Source: Variovorax paradoxus | GTDB lineage: Bacteria > Pseudomonadota > Gammaproteobacteria > Burkholderiales > Burkholderiaceae_C | Direction: 5' to 3' | NCBI RefSeq assembly: GCF_009498455.1 | Contig: NZ_CP045644.1 | Span: 2,917,001-2,981,000 of the forward strand | Length of the DNA stretch: 64,000 nt | Part shown: in pieces, positions 44,099-51,458 of the stretch | How positions within the stretch are numbered: the stretch's first letter is position 1 | Layout: each line of letters opens with the position of its first letter | Notes under the pieces: model-generated | What the model was told of the DNA's origin: nothing | What the model saw: the letters and a program-made list of their open reading frames with translations, nothing else | Databases searched by the model: none | Made by a program: the position numbers and the translations under genes

Positions 44099-45256
44099 TC
44101 AGAACGTCCCCGGCAACAGGATGTCCGACTTCACATCATCGATCTGCGTGCGCCCGCAGAAGGCCATCGTGATGTCCAGTTCCTTGTGGATGATCTGCAG
44201 CGCGCGCGTCACGCCTTCCTGGCCGTAGGCGCCCAGGCCGTACAGGAAGCTGCGGCCGATGAGCGTGCCGCGTGCGCCGAGCGCGCGGGCCTTGAGCACG
44301 TCTTGCCCGCTGCGCACGCCGCCGTCCATCCACACCTCGATCCGGCTGCCCACGGCGTCGGCGATGGCCGGCAGCGCGGCGATGGACGAGGGCGCGCCGT
44401 CGAGCTGGCGACCGCCGTGGTTGGAGACGATGAGCGCGTCGGCGCCGCTGGCCACGGCCAGGCGCGCGTCTTCGGCGTCCATGATGCCCTTGAGGATCAG
44501 CTTGCCGCCCCAGCGCTTCTTGATCCATTCGACGTCCGCCCAGCTCAGGGCCGGGTCGAACTGCTCGGCGGTCCACGACGACAGTGACGACAGGTCTTTC
44601 ACGCCCTTGGCGTGGCCGGCGATGTTGCCGAAGGTGCGGCGCTTGGTGCCCAGCATGCCCATGCACCAGCGCGGCTTGGTCGCCAGGTTGATGAGGTTCT
44701 TGATCGTGGGCTTGGGCGGCGTGGACAGGCCGTTCTTGATGTCCTTGTGGCGCTGGCCGAGGATCTGCAGGTCGAGCGTGAGCTGCAGCGCCGACACGTT
44801 GGCGGCCTTGGCGCGGTCGATGAGGCGCTCGATGAAGTCGCGGTCCTTCATCACGTAGAGCTGGAACCAGAAGGGGTGGCGGTCGGTGTTCTCGGCAATG
44901 TCTTCCAGCGAGCAGATGCTCATGGTCGAGAGCGTGAACGGGATGCCGAAGGCCTTGGCCGCGCGGGCCCCGAGGATTTCGCCGTCGGCGTGCTGCATGC
45001 CGGTCAGGCCCGTGGGCGCGATGGCCACGGGCATGGCGACCTCCTGGCCGATCATGGTGGTGCGGGTGGAGCGGCCTTCCATGTTCACGGCCACGCGCTG
45101 GCGCAGCTTGATCTTCTGAAAATCGCTCTCGTTGGCGCGGTAGGTGCCCTCGGTCCAGGCGCCGGAATCGGCGTAGTCGTAGAACATCTTCGGCACGCGC
45201 CGCTGGGCGATCGCCCGCAGGTCTTCGATGCAGGTGATCTTGGAAAGGTCGGGCAA
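44099..45256 (-). CDS. FMN-dependent alpha-hydroxy-acid dehydrogenase (L-lactate dehydrogenase-like)
   Basis: A 385-residue (S)-2-hydroxyacid oxidising flavoprotein (LldD/glycolate oxidase family). N-terminal CIEDLRAIAQRRVPKMFYDY is the start of the barrel. FMN-binding segments are VAIAPTGLTGMQHADGE and VWMDGGVRSGQDVLKARALG. The catalytic His and Arg are in VSNHGGRQLDGA. The substrate could be L-lactate, L-mandelate or glycolate. A LysR gene lies 136 nt upstream on the same strand. Starts with ATG at 45256; there is no membrane anchor. Confidence 0.88.
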   Translation of the reverse strand: MPDLSKITCIEDLRAIAQRRVPKMFYDYADSGAWTEGTYRANESDFQKIKLRQRVAVNMEGRSTRTTMIGQEVAMPVAIAPTGLTGMQHADGEILGARAAKAFGIPFTLSTMSICSLEDIAENTDRHPFWFQLYVMKDRDFIERLIDRAKAANVSALQLTLDLQILGQRHKDIKNGLSTPPKPTIKNLINLATKPRWCMGMLGTKRRTFGNIAGHAKGVKDLSSLSSWTAEQFDPALSWADVEWIKKRWGGKLILKGIMDAEDARLAVASGADALIVSNHGGRQLDGAPSSIAALPAIADAVGSRIEVWMDGGVRSGQDVLKARALGARGTLIGRSFLYGLGAYGQEGVTRALQIIHKELDITMAFCGRTQIDDVKSDILLPGTF

Positions 45257-45392
45257 GGGGAAGTCTCCAGGCTGGTGTTATGGGGTCAAGGCGGGCTGCA
45301 GCCTGTGCGGGCCACGGCAGCGCCGGGGGTCGAGTCTGCAGGGGAAACGCGCCGGCCACCTGAAAAAAGCCCGCACCCCGTCTGAAAATTAT

Positions 45393-46286
45393 TCAGCCCG
45401 GTTCGCGCAGCGCCTGGCGCAGCCATTCGACGAAGGTGGCGCATTCCCAGCGCTCCATGGTGCCCGGGCGCCAGCACAGGAAGTAGGCGTTGGGCGAGGG
45501 CGCGCTGTGCGGCGACAGGCGCACCAGCCGACCGTTGTCGATCCAGGCGCGGCCCAGCCGCAGGTGCATGAGCACCACGCCGAAGTCTTCGGCGGCGGCG
45601 TCGAGCGCCAGGCCCAGGTCGTTGAACTGATGGCCCACGGCCGGCTCGGGCAGGCCGATGCCGCAGGCCTTGAACCAGATGCGCCACGACTCCAGCGGTG
45701 TGCGCAGCAGCTGCACGCGCGCCACCTCGGCATCGGTCGAGAAGTGGTCGTCGAAGGGCCCGTGGCGTTCCAGGTAGGCCGGGCTGCACACCGGCGAGAC
45801 GTCGTCGGCCAGCAGCTGGCAGAACTCGCGGTCGTGGAACGGGCCGGTGCCGAAGCGCAGTTCGATGTCGGCGTCTTCGGCTGTGAAGTTGCGCACCGGC
45901 ATGGTCACCTGCAGCATCAGCTCGATGGTCGGGTAGGCGTCGCGGAACTCGGCCAGCCGGGGCAGCAGCATCTGGCGCGAGAAGGTGGGCGTGACCGCCA
46001 CGCGCAGCCGCCGCACCTGCGACGCGGGCTCGCGCCCCGGCACCTGCTGCAGCGCCGCAATGGCCTCGCGCACGCGCGCCAGGTAGGCCACGCCGTCGGC
46101 GCTCAGGCCGAAGTCGTTGCCCGTGAAGAGCTTGAGCTCGAGCTGAGTCTCGAGCTGCCGGATGCGGTGGCTGACCGCGCTGGGCGTGACGCTGAGCTCC
46201 TCGGCCGCGACGTTCACGCTGCGCAGCCGCGCGACGGCCTCGAAGGCCTGCAGGCCCTGGGTCGAGGGGAGTCGCGTCGATGCCAT
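45393..46286 (-). CDS. LysR family transcriptional regulator (GcvA-like)
   Basis: A 297-residue LysR protein. HTH: LPSTQGLQAFEAVARLRSVN and AAEELSVTPSAVSHRIRQLE, typical of the GcvA/AmpR group. Effector domain from about residue 90 (RRLRVAVTPTFSRQMLLPRL). It lies directly upstream of the hydroxyacid dehydrogenase gene on the same strand and may regulate it. At the 3' end, CTGAA-AATTA-TTCAG (45382-45396) overlaps the stop codon region and could contribute to transcript ending. Confidence 0.88.
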   Translation of the reverse strand: MASTRLPSTQGLQAFEAVARLRSVNVAAEELSVTPSAVSHRIRQLETQLELKLFTGNDFGLSADGVAYLARVREAIAALQQVPGREPASQVRRLRVAVTPTFSRQMLLPRLAEFRDAYPTIELMLQVTMPVRNFTAEDADIELRFGTGPFHDREFCQLLADDVSPVCSPAYLERHGPFDDHFSTDAEVARVQLLRTPLESWRIWFKACGIGLPEPAVGHQFNDLGLALDAAAEDFGVVLMHLRLGRAWIDNGRLVRLSPHSAPSPNAYFLCWRPGTMERWECATFVEWLRQALREPG

Positions 46287-46319
46287 GTGTTTTTGGGGAA
46301 GGGAGTGAGCGATGCGATG

Positions 46320-46901
46320 TTATCGAAGCGCGACGAGCGCATCGAGCAGCCGCCGCAGGTCGTCGACCGCCTCGCGCGCCAGGGCTGCATCGCCCATCTG
46401 CGCCTTGACGATGGCGCCGTCGACGCCGAGCGCAGCCGCCTGCGCGATGGCCATGCGCTGCGGGCCGTCGGGCAGCAGGCCGGCGATCACCTCGACCATC
46501 TCGCGCTTGTGCTCGCGTGCGATGTCGGCGGCGCCGGCCACGCTGGCACCGACTTCCACCACCGAGTTGATGAAGGCACAGCCCCGAAAGAGCGGGTCGG
46601 CGAACCACTCGGCCATCACGTCGGCCAGCACCGGCAGCGCCTGCCCCTGCGCGATGCGCTGCTGCGCATCGCGCCGGCCCAGCGCATCGACGAACCAGGC
46701 CATCCACACGCCGTGCCGATGCGCGAGAAAGGCACGCACCAGGTCGTCCTTCGACGGGAAGTGCCGGTAGAAGGTGACCTTGGTGACGCCCGACGCGGCG
46801 ATCACGCGGTCGATGCCGGTGGCGCGGATGCCGTCGGCATAGAAGAGCTCGTGCGCCGTGAGCAGGATGCGCTCGCGTGCGGGCAGTGCAGAGATGTCCA
46901 T
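46320..46901 (-). CDS. TetR family transcriptional regulator
   Basis: A 193-residue TetR repressor. The N-terminal HTH is ERILLTAHELFYADGIRATG with GIDRVIAASGVTKVTFYRHF, then PSKDDLVRAFL. The C-terminal domain resembles TetR_C_33-type members (FADPLFRGCAFINSVVEVGA). It is divergent from a DUF1348 gene, and the 18-bp palindrome at 46919-46936 just upstream of its start is the probable operator for both genes. The ligand is unknown. Confidence 0.9.
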   Translation of the reverse strand: MDISALPARERILLTAHELFYADGIRATGIDRVIAASGVTKVTFYRHFPSKDDLVRAFLAHRHGVWMAWFVDALGRRDAQQRIAQGQALPVLADVMAEWFADPLFRGCAFINSVVEVGASVAGAADIAREHKREMVEVIAGLLPDGPQRMAIAQAAALGVDGAIVKAQMGDAALAREAVDDLRRLLDALVALR

Positions 46902-46918
46902 GCGGCGATTGTAGGCAT

Positions 46919-46936
46919 GTAGACAGGTCTGTCTAC
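46919..46936. promoter_or_regulatory. TetR operator palindrome
   Basis: GTAGACAG-GT-CTGTCTAC is a perfect 8+2+8 dyad located 18 nt upstream of the tetR start and 53 nt upstream of the divergent DUF1348 start. This size and form match operators of TetR proteins such as AcuR or NemR-type 'TAGAC...GTCTA' sites. Regulation of both genes is inferred. Confidence 0.75.
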
Positions 46937-46988
46937 TCGTGGCACATTGCGGGCCTTCATCACTTCATTTCCTGACTGAAAGATCGCC

Positions 46989-47411
46989 ATGGAATCCCGC
47001 CCGCCGCTGCCGCCCTTCACCCTCGAATCTGCGACCCAGAAAGTCCAGGCCGCCGAAGACGCCTGGAACTCACGCGATCCCGCGCGCGTGAGCCTGGCCT
47101 ACACGCCCGACACCGAATGGCGCAACCGCGCCGACTTCGTCAATGGCCGTGAGCAGGTGGTCGAGTTCCTGTCGCGCAAGTGGGAGCGCGAGCACGACTA
47201 CCGGCTGAAGAAGACGCTCTGGGCCTTCATGGACAACCGCATCGCGGTGCGCTTCGAGTACGAATGGCATGACGCCGCGGGCCAGTGGTTCCGCAGCCAT
47301 GGCAATGAGAACTGGGAGTTTGCGGAGAACGGGTTGATGCACAGGCGCTACGCGAGCATCAACGACCAGCCCATCGCGGAGTCGGAGCGCAAGTTCCGCT
47401 GGGAGCGCTGA
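46989..47411 (+). CDS. DUF1348 family (SnoaL/NTF2-like) protein
   Basis: A 140-residue NTF2-fold protein. The family pattern is plain: [60 protein letters not shown], and [23 protein letters not shown]1348 proteins occur next to TetR regulators widely; no enzymatic activity is established. A conserved Trp/Arg/His pocket is present. The gene is divergent from tetR and followed by the REP-like repeat. Confidence 0.88.
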   Translation: MESRPPLPPFTLESATQKVQAAEDAWNSRDPARVSLAYTPDTEWRNRADFVNGREQVVEFLSRKWEREHDYRLKKTLWAFMDNRIAVRFEYEWHDAAGQWFRSHGNENWEFAENGLMHRRYASINDQPIAESERKFRWER

Positions 47412-47420
47412 GCCGGTTTT

Positions 47421-47532
47421 GCTCCTTCCCCCGCTGGGGGAAGGTTGGGATGGGGGCAGGCCTTCGAACAGGCGCCTTGCTTTCTCGGAGGCCGCGTGCC
47501 CCACCCCCGCCCTCCCCCAGCGGGGGAGGGAG
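47421..47532. repeat. REP-like interspersed palindromic repeat
   Basis: Left arm 47421-47457 (with CCCCCGCTGGGGG at its core) and right arm 47498-47532 (with CCCCCAGCGGGGG) are inverted imperfect copies of each other over about 35 nt, separated by about 40 nt. Each arm is itself a hairpin. Elements with this core are spread through many proteobacterial genomes. It fills the gap between the DUF1348 gene and cynS. Confidence 0.8.
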
Positions 47533-47600
47533 AAAGACGGGGACGGGCATGTCTGTTGCTTGTCCTGTTGCATCCATTTCAACCCCAGGAGCCAAGCCCC

Positions 47601-48044
47601 ATGAACCGCAACGACGTCACCGAGAAGATCATCACCGTGAAGGTGTCCAAAGGCATCCAGTGGTCCGACGTGGCCAGGAAGGTCGGCCTTTCGAAAGAGT
47701 GGACCACCGCCGCCTGCCTCGGCCAGATGACGCTCGACGACAAGCAGGCAAAGATCATCGGCAAGATCTTCGGCCTCACGCCCGAGGAACAGAAGTGGCT
47801 CCAGGTCGTGCCCTACAAGGGCTCGCTGCCCACCCCCGTGCCCACCGACCCGCTGATCTACCGCTGGTACGAGGTGGTGAGCGTGTACGGCACCACCATC
47901 AAGGAGCTGATCCACGAGGAGTTCGGCGACGGCATCATGAGCGCCATCGACTTCAGCATGGACATTCAGCGCCAGGCCGACCCGAAGGGCGACCGCGTCA
48001 ACGTGGTGCTGTCGGGCAAGTTCCTGCCGTACAAGAGCTACTGA
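47601..48044 (+). CDS. cynS: Cyanate hydratase (cyanase)
   Basis: A 147-residue enzyme that converts cyanate and bicarbonate to ammonia and CO2 (via carbamate). The N-terminal HTH-like domain has GIQWSDVARKVGLSKEWTTA. The C-terminal catalytic domain has the active-site Arg, Glu and Ser in YRWYEVVSVYGTTIKELIHE and DGIMSAIDFSMDI. Length matches the family. Ribosome-binding site CAGGAGCC precedes the ATG. No carbonic anhydrase (cynT) or cynR gene adjoins it. A CynX/NimT-type transporter gene is 6 kb away. Confidence 0.95.
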   Translation: MNRNDVTEKIITVKVSKGIQWSDVARKVGLSKEWTTAACLGQMTLDDKQAKIIGKIFGLTPEEQKWLQVVPYKGSLPTPVPTDPLIYRWYEVVSVYGTTIKELIHEEFGDGIMSAIDFSMDIQRQADPKGDRVNVVLSGKFLPYKSY

Positions 48045-48054
48045 CGTTCGGCTT

Positions 48055-48819
48055 TCAGCACACCGGCTCTGCCGGCTTCGGCCGTGGCGTCGGGGCCGAG
48101 CGCCAACCCGGGCCCGCCATGCCGTAGCTCGCCCCTTCGATCGCTCCGGCAATGGCACGCGCCACGCCCTCGACAGGCGTCGTCAGCCGCCGCCGCGTGC
48201 GCATGCGTTCGAACGTGTAGCTCGCGGCGATGCGCTCGGCCAGCGGGTCGGCAGCCTCGGCCACGTCGGGGCTCACCAGCGTGACGTGCAGGCGTCCCGC
48301 GTGTTCCCGCCGCAGCCCTTCGGAGATCGCCTGTACCGCGTACTGCGTGCCGTGGTACACGGCCGAGTCGGGCGTCGCGCCGCCCATGGCCAATGGCGCG
48401 ACGTTGACGATGTGGCCCCAGCCCTGTTCCTGCATCGTCGGCAGCACGGCCGCCACGCCCAGCAGCATGCCGCGCAGGTTGACGTCGATCATCAGCTCCC
48501 ACTCCTCGATCTTGCGCTGCCACAGCGGCGACAGCGGCATCACGCCGGCGGCGTTCACGAGCACGTCGATGCGGTCGTGCGTGTCGAGGGCGAACTCGGC
48601 AAAGGCCTCCATGTCGGGCCGGTGCGTCACGTCCAGCCGCCGGAAGCTCGCCGAGCCGCCGGTGGCGTTGATCTCGGCCGCGAGCGCGGCCAGCCGTTCG
48701 GTGCGGCGCGCGCCGAGCACCACATGGGCGCCGCGCCGCGCGAGCCGCCGCGCCGTCGCCTCGCCGATGCCGCTGCTGGCGCCGGTGACGAGAACCACTG
48801 TGTCCTGGATTGCACTCAT
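48055..48819 (-). CDS. SDR family protein with degenerate active site
   Basis: A 254-residue short-chain dehydrogenase. The cofactor motif TGASSGIG is intact (residues 12-19), as is LGARRTERLAALAAEI. The catalytic region is altered: the usual NNAG is NAAG, the serine position reads HIVNVAPLAMGG, and the Tyr-xxx-Lys motif is YHGTQ, with Gln in place of the essential Lys. The end of the barrel (VSPDVAEAADPL) also differs from the usual 'SPG'. It may bind NAD(P) without normal catalysis, or be decaying. Starts at ATG 48819; converges with cynS, 10 nt between stops. Confidence 0.8.
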   Translation of the reverse strand: MSAIQDTVVLVTGASSGIGEATARRLARRGAHVVLGARRTERLAALAAEINATGGSASFRRLDVTHRPDMEAFAEFALDTHDRIDVLVNAAGVMPLSPLWQRKIEEWELMIDVNLRGMLLGVAAVLPTMQEQGWGHIVNVAPLAMGGATPDSAVYHGTQYAVQAISEGLRREHAGRLHVTLVSPDVAEAADPLAERIAASYTFERMRTRRRLTTPVEGVARAIAGAIEGASYGMAGPGWRSAPTPRPKPAEPVC

Positions 48820-48999
48820 ACAAAACTCCTCATGCAGGTCGGTGCGCCATGGCGCGAAGGGTGCGCCGGGCATGGGGATGAGTCTCGGGGCGAAGGGGGC
48901 TGAGGCGGTATCCGGATCGAACGAGGTTTTTGCCTGATCCTGCGAAATGATGGCAGCGGGCCTGCAAACATTGGGCGGCGCAGACCGTAGGATCTCTTC

Positions 49000-50196
49000 A
49001 TGCGAATCCCTCCGTTGCCGCTTGCAGTCCTTTTGTTTTCGATCTTCCTGCTGAACGCTTGCGGCAATCGCGAGTCCGAAGACAGCGTGTGGCGCTCCAG
49101 CAAGATGGAGGTGATCAGCACGCTGACCCGCTACGGCACCGAGAGCGGTCCGCAACACAGGCGACGGCTTTCGCTGAAGGTCAACGGGTGGGGTGTGGAC
49201 GATGAGGAAATCAGCGAGAAGCTCTTTCAGAGAGGCCGTCGTTGCTTTTCGCCGTTCTATCGAATTTCGGACGTTCGCCCTCTCAAGGACGAGTCGGTGC
49301 TGGCATTGCTCGCGGTGAGCGAGTCTGCGTGCGGCGAGGCGCAACTGGTCCGGCTTTCTGTCGAGCGCGGCAAACTCCGCGTCCAGCACATCGATCTGTC
49401 TTCGTTCTCCAATGGGCGCTCGGGTGTCGAGGCGATCCATTTCGAAGATACGCACTCGCGCCCCAGCGTGCCCGACTTCACGTACTTGGACTATCAATTG
49501 GCCGCGCAGCGAGACACGCAGCTCGAATGGGTCGTCGTGCCCGTGCGCGACGAGGCTGCGGACAATCAATTCGTCCAGAAGCGAACGATCGCCATCCGCC
49601 TCGCCGACGTGAGTCTTCACGACCTGGGGCCGGGGGAGCTGATTCGCTTTCTTGACGACAACTCGGTCGCCTTGATGAGCCACGACGCCGAGCGAGGCAC
49701 TGCGCAAGCGCATGTCCAGTTTCGCGCGATGCGCCCGATCGATGGCGTTCTGCTGGATCGCATCGATCTGCGCGTGGCTTGCTTCGCGCTCGTCGATTCG
49801 TCGATGCAAGACGAGGTCATGTCCAACCTTAAATTGATACGGGGCCAGACGACCGATCGCGTGGAAATGCTCGAGCGAACGATCAAGGATTCGGAGGCGA
49901 TCACCACAACAGACCCGAGATTTCCAGGGGTGATCGATTCATTGAAGATGTCTGCGGCCGCTGCGACACGTGAATTGGCCGAAGTGAACGCGGTGTCGAA
50001 AGCGCAACTGATCAGCGGACAGGGCCTGGGCGACGGTACGCGCTGGATCCACGATTCGGTCGCATCGAGCGTGCTGCTCGATACCGAGAAGACCGCAGTT
50101 GAATGGAACGCCGAACGAAGGAAACTGGAACTTCGGATCAGCACCGGCATGACCCGGGATGCGCAATGCGAGGAGCAGGGCCCGAAGTTCGATTGA
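49000..50196 (+). CDS. Hypothetical lipoprotein
   Basis: A 398-residue protein with a lipoprotein signal: PLAVLLFSIFLLNAC, lipobox LNAC with Cys at about residue 21. The mature part is acidic and mixed alpha/beta, with a predicted helical region near 280-330 (MLERTIKDSEAITT and AAAATRELAEVNAVSKAQLI) and a final strand set (KLELRISTG). No family recognised. Codon use is less GC-rich than neighbouring genes, suggesting a different origin. It stands alone between divergent and convergent neighbours. Confidence 0.6.
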   Translation: MRIPPLPLAVLLFSIFLLNACGNRESEDSVWRSSKMEVISTLTRYGTESGPQHRRRLSLKVNGWGVDDEEISEKLFQRGRRCFSPFYRISDVRPLKDESVLALLAVSESACGEAQLVRLSVERGKLRVQHIDLSSFSNGRSGVEAIHFEDTHSRPSVPDFTYLDYQLAAQRDTQLEWVVVPVRDEAADNQFVQKRTIAIRLADVSLHDLGPGELIRFLDDNSVALMSHDAERGTAQAHVQFRAMRPIDGVLLDRIDLRVACFALVDSSMQDEVMSNLKLIRGQTTDRVEMLERTIKDSEAITTTDPRFPGVIDSLKMSAAAATRELAEVNAVSKAQLISGQGLGDGTRWIHDSVASSVLLDTEKTAVEWNAERRKLELRISTGMTRDAQCEEQGPKFD

Positions 50197-50293
50197 CGCG
50201 AGCCCACCCGCCGTTACTCGCCGCACTCTGCCTGTTGCACGCGGACATCGAAGGCCTGTGCGAGGGCCTGGGCACAGCGCGCTGACCGAGTCG

Positions 50294-50905
50294 TCAGCCT
50301 TCCGCGCCGCGGCGCCCCAACCGGTTCCCCAACGCCAGCAACCCCCATCCCGCCATCCCGAAGGTCAGCGCGATGCCGGCCGCATAGACGGCCACGCCGC
50401 CGTAGCCGCCCACGTTGGCGGGGTTGAGGAAGGGGTAGGGATACCAGCCGGTGTGGCCACCGCGCACCAGTGTGTAGGCCAGGTAGACCACGGGGACGAC
50501 GAGTATCCACAGCAGCTGCCGGCCGCCGAGTCGCGTGCGCGGCGGCTGCAGCAACCAGTCGAGCAGCACGACGCACGGCATCACGTAGTGCAGCAGCGTG
50601 TTGATCCACGGCCGCAGCGCGCCGAGGTCGACGTCGCGCAACAGCAGCGAGAAGACGATGCCGACCACCGCCATGTTCACGGCCGACATGGCGCGCAGCC
50701 CTTCGTCGGGCCCTGTAAACGCCGGCTGCCAGAGGCGGCGCGCGCCCAGCACCAGCACGATCGCCGCGAACAGGTTCGAGAGGTTGGTGAAGAAGCTGAA
50801 GAAGTTGACGACGTTGAAGCCCATGCGGACATGGATCGTCAGCTGCCAGCCGATCGCCACGAGGGTCAGCAGGCCGAAGAAGAGGCGCAGGGCGGGCCAG
50901 ATCAC
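50294..50905 (-). CDS. Pr6Pr-type six-helix membrane protein
   Basis: A 203-residue integral membrane protein with six predicted helices, for example LRLFFGLLTLVAIGWQLTIH, NFFSFFTNLSNLFAAIVLVL, and LLWILVVPVVYLAYTLVRGG. The motif FFSFFTNLSNLFA and HYVMPCVVLLDWL match the Pr6Pr family of uncharacterised FAR-17a/AIG1-like membrane proteins. Starts at GTG 50905, 17 nt downstream of the DUF1161 stop on the same strand, so cotranscription is likely. Confidence 0.78.
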   Translation of the reverse strand: MIWPALRLFFGLLTLVAIGWQLTIHVRMGFNVVNFFSFFTNLSNLFAAIVLVLGARRLWQPAFTGPDEGLRAMSAVNMAVVGIVFSLLLRDVDLGALRPWINTLLHYVMPCVVLLDWLLQPPRTRLGGRQLLWILVVPVVYLAYTLVRGGHTGWYPYPFLNPANVGGYGGVAVYAAGIALTFGMAGWGLLALGNRLGRRGAEG

Positions 50906-50922
50906 GGGATGCTGCCCTGCGC

Positions 50923-51273
50923 TCAGGGCTTGCAGGTGCCGCCCATGGACACCGAGCCGTCCTTGCACTCGGTGAGCATGGGCGCGCCGCGCGGTGCGGG
51001 GGCCGACGTGGAGGCCGGGGGCGGCGAGGCCGCGCCGCCTTCGCGCTGGTAGACGATCTTCTTGGTACCCAGGTCGCAGCTGCCCACGATCTGGCCGCTC
51101 GCCGTGGCGGTGGCATCGACGGTGACGACGCTGAAATTGGTGACGCCCGACGCGGCGATCTTGGCCTCGATCTCGGCGCGCAGCGTGTCGCAGTTGCTCT
51201 GGGCGTGGGCGCTGCCAAAGGCCACGAACAGGGTCGAAGCGGCAGCAGCAACAGCAAGCAGACGGAGTCTCAT
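50923..51273 (-). CDS. DUF1161 domain protein, secreted
   Basis: A 116-residue periplasmic protein. The signal peptide LLAVAAAASTLFVAFGSAHA is cleaved near residue 24. The mature N-terminus NCDTLRAEIEAKIAASGVTN and IVGSCDLGTKKIVYQRE define DUF1161, a small two-cysteine domain (a likely disulfide). A Pro/Ala-rich linker and TECKDGSVSMGGTCKP with a second cysteine pair follow. Function is unknown. Confidence 0.82.
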   Translation of the reverse strand: MRLRLLAVAAAASTLFVAFGSAHAQSNCDTLRAEIEAKIAASGVTNFSVVTVDATATASGQIVGSCDLGTKKIVYQREGGAASPPPASTSAPAPRGAPMLTECKDGSVSMGGTCKP

Positions 51274-51375
51274 GAGGGGCCTGCCTTTCTTTCTTTTGCA
51301 GTGGAATAGGGGGCGGGGAATCGACGTCTAGTTTCGCGCTGCACGGCGGCAGACGCAAAGACAAATGCAAAGACA

Positions 51376-51441
51376 AACGGCCTGCCGCGCGAGCAACAGG
51401 CCGTTGGTAGGAAGGCTTCCGGGTCAGCACAGACCCGGAAG
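51376..51441 (-). terminator. Two hairpins downstream of icd
   Basis: The first hairpin read from icd is CTTCCGGGTC/GACCCGGAAG (51416-51425 with 51432-51441), 17 nt after the stop codon. The second is AACGGCCTG/CAGGCCGTT (51376-51384 with 51397-51405), followed on the - strand by TGTCTTTG. Together they should end the abundant icd message. Confidence 0.7.
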
Positions 51442-51458
51442 ACGCAGGCGCAGCGGGA

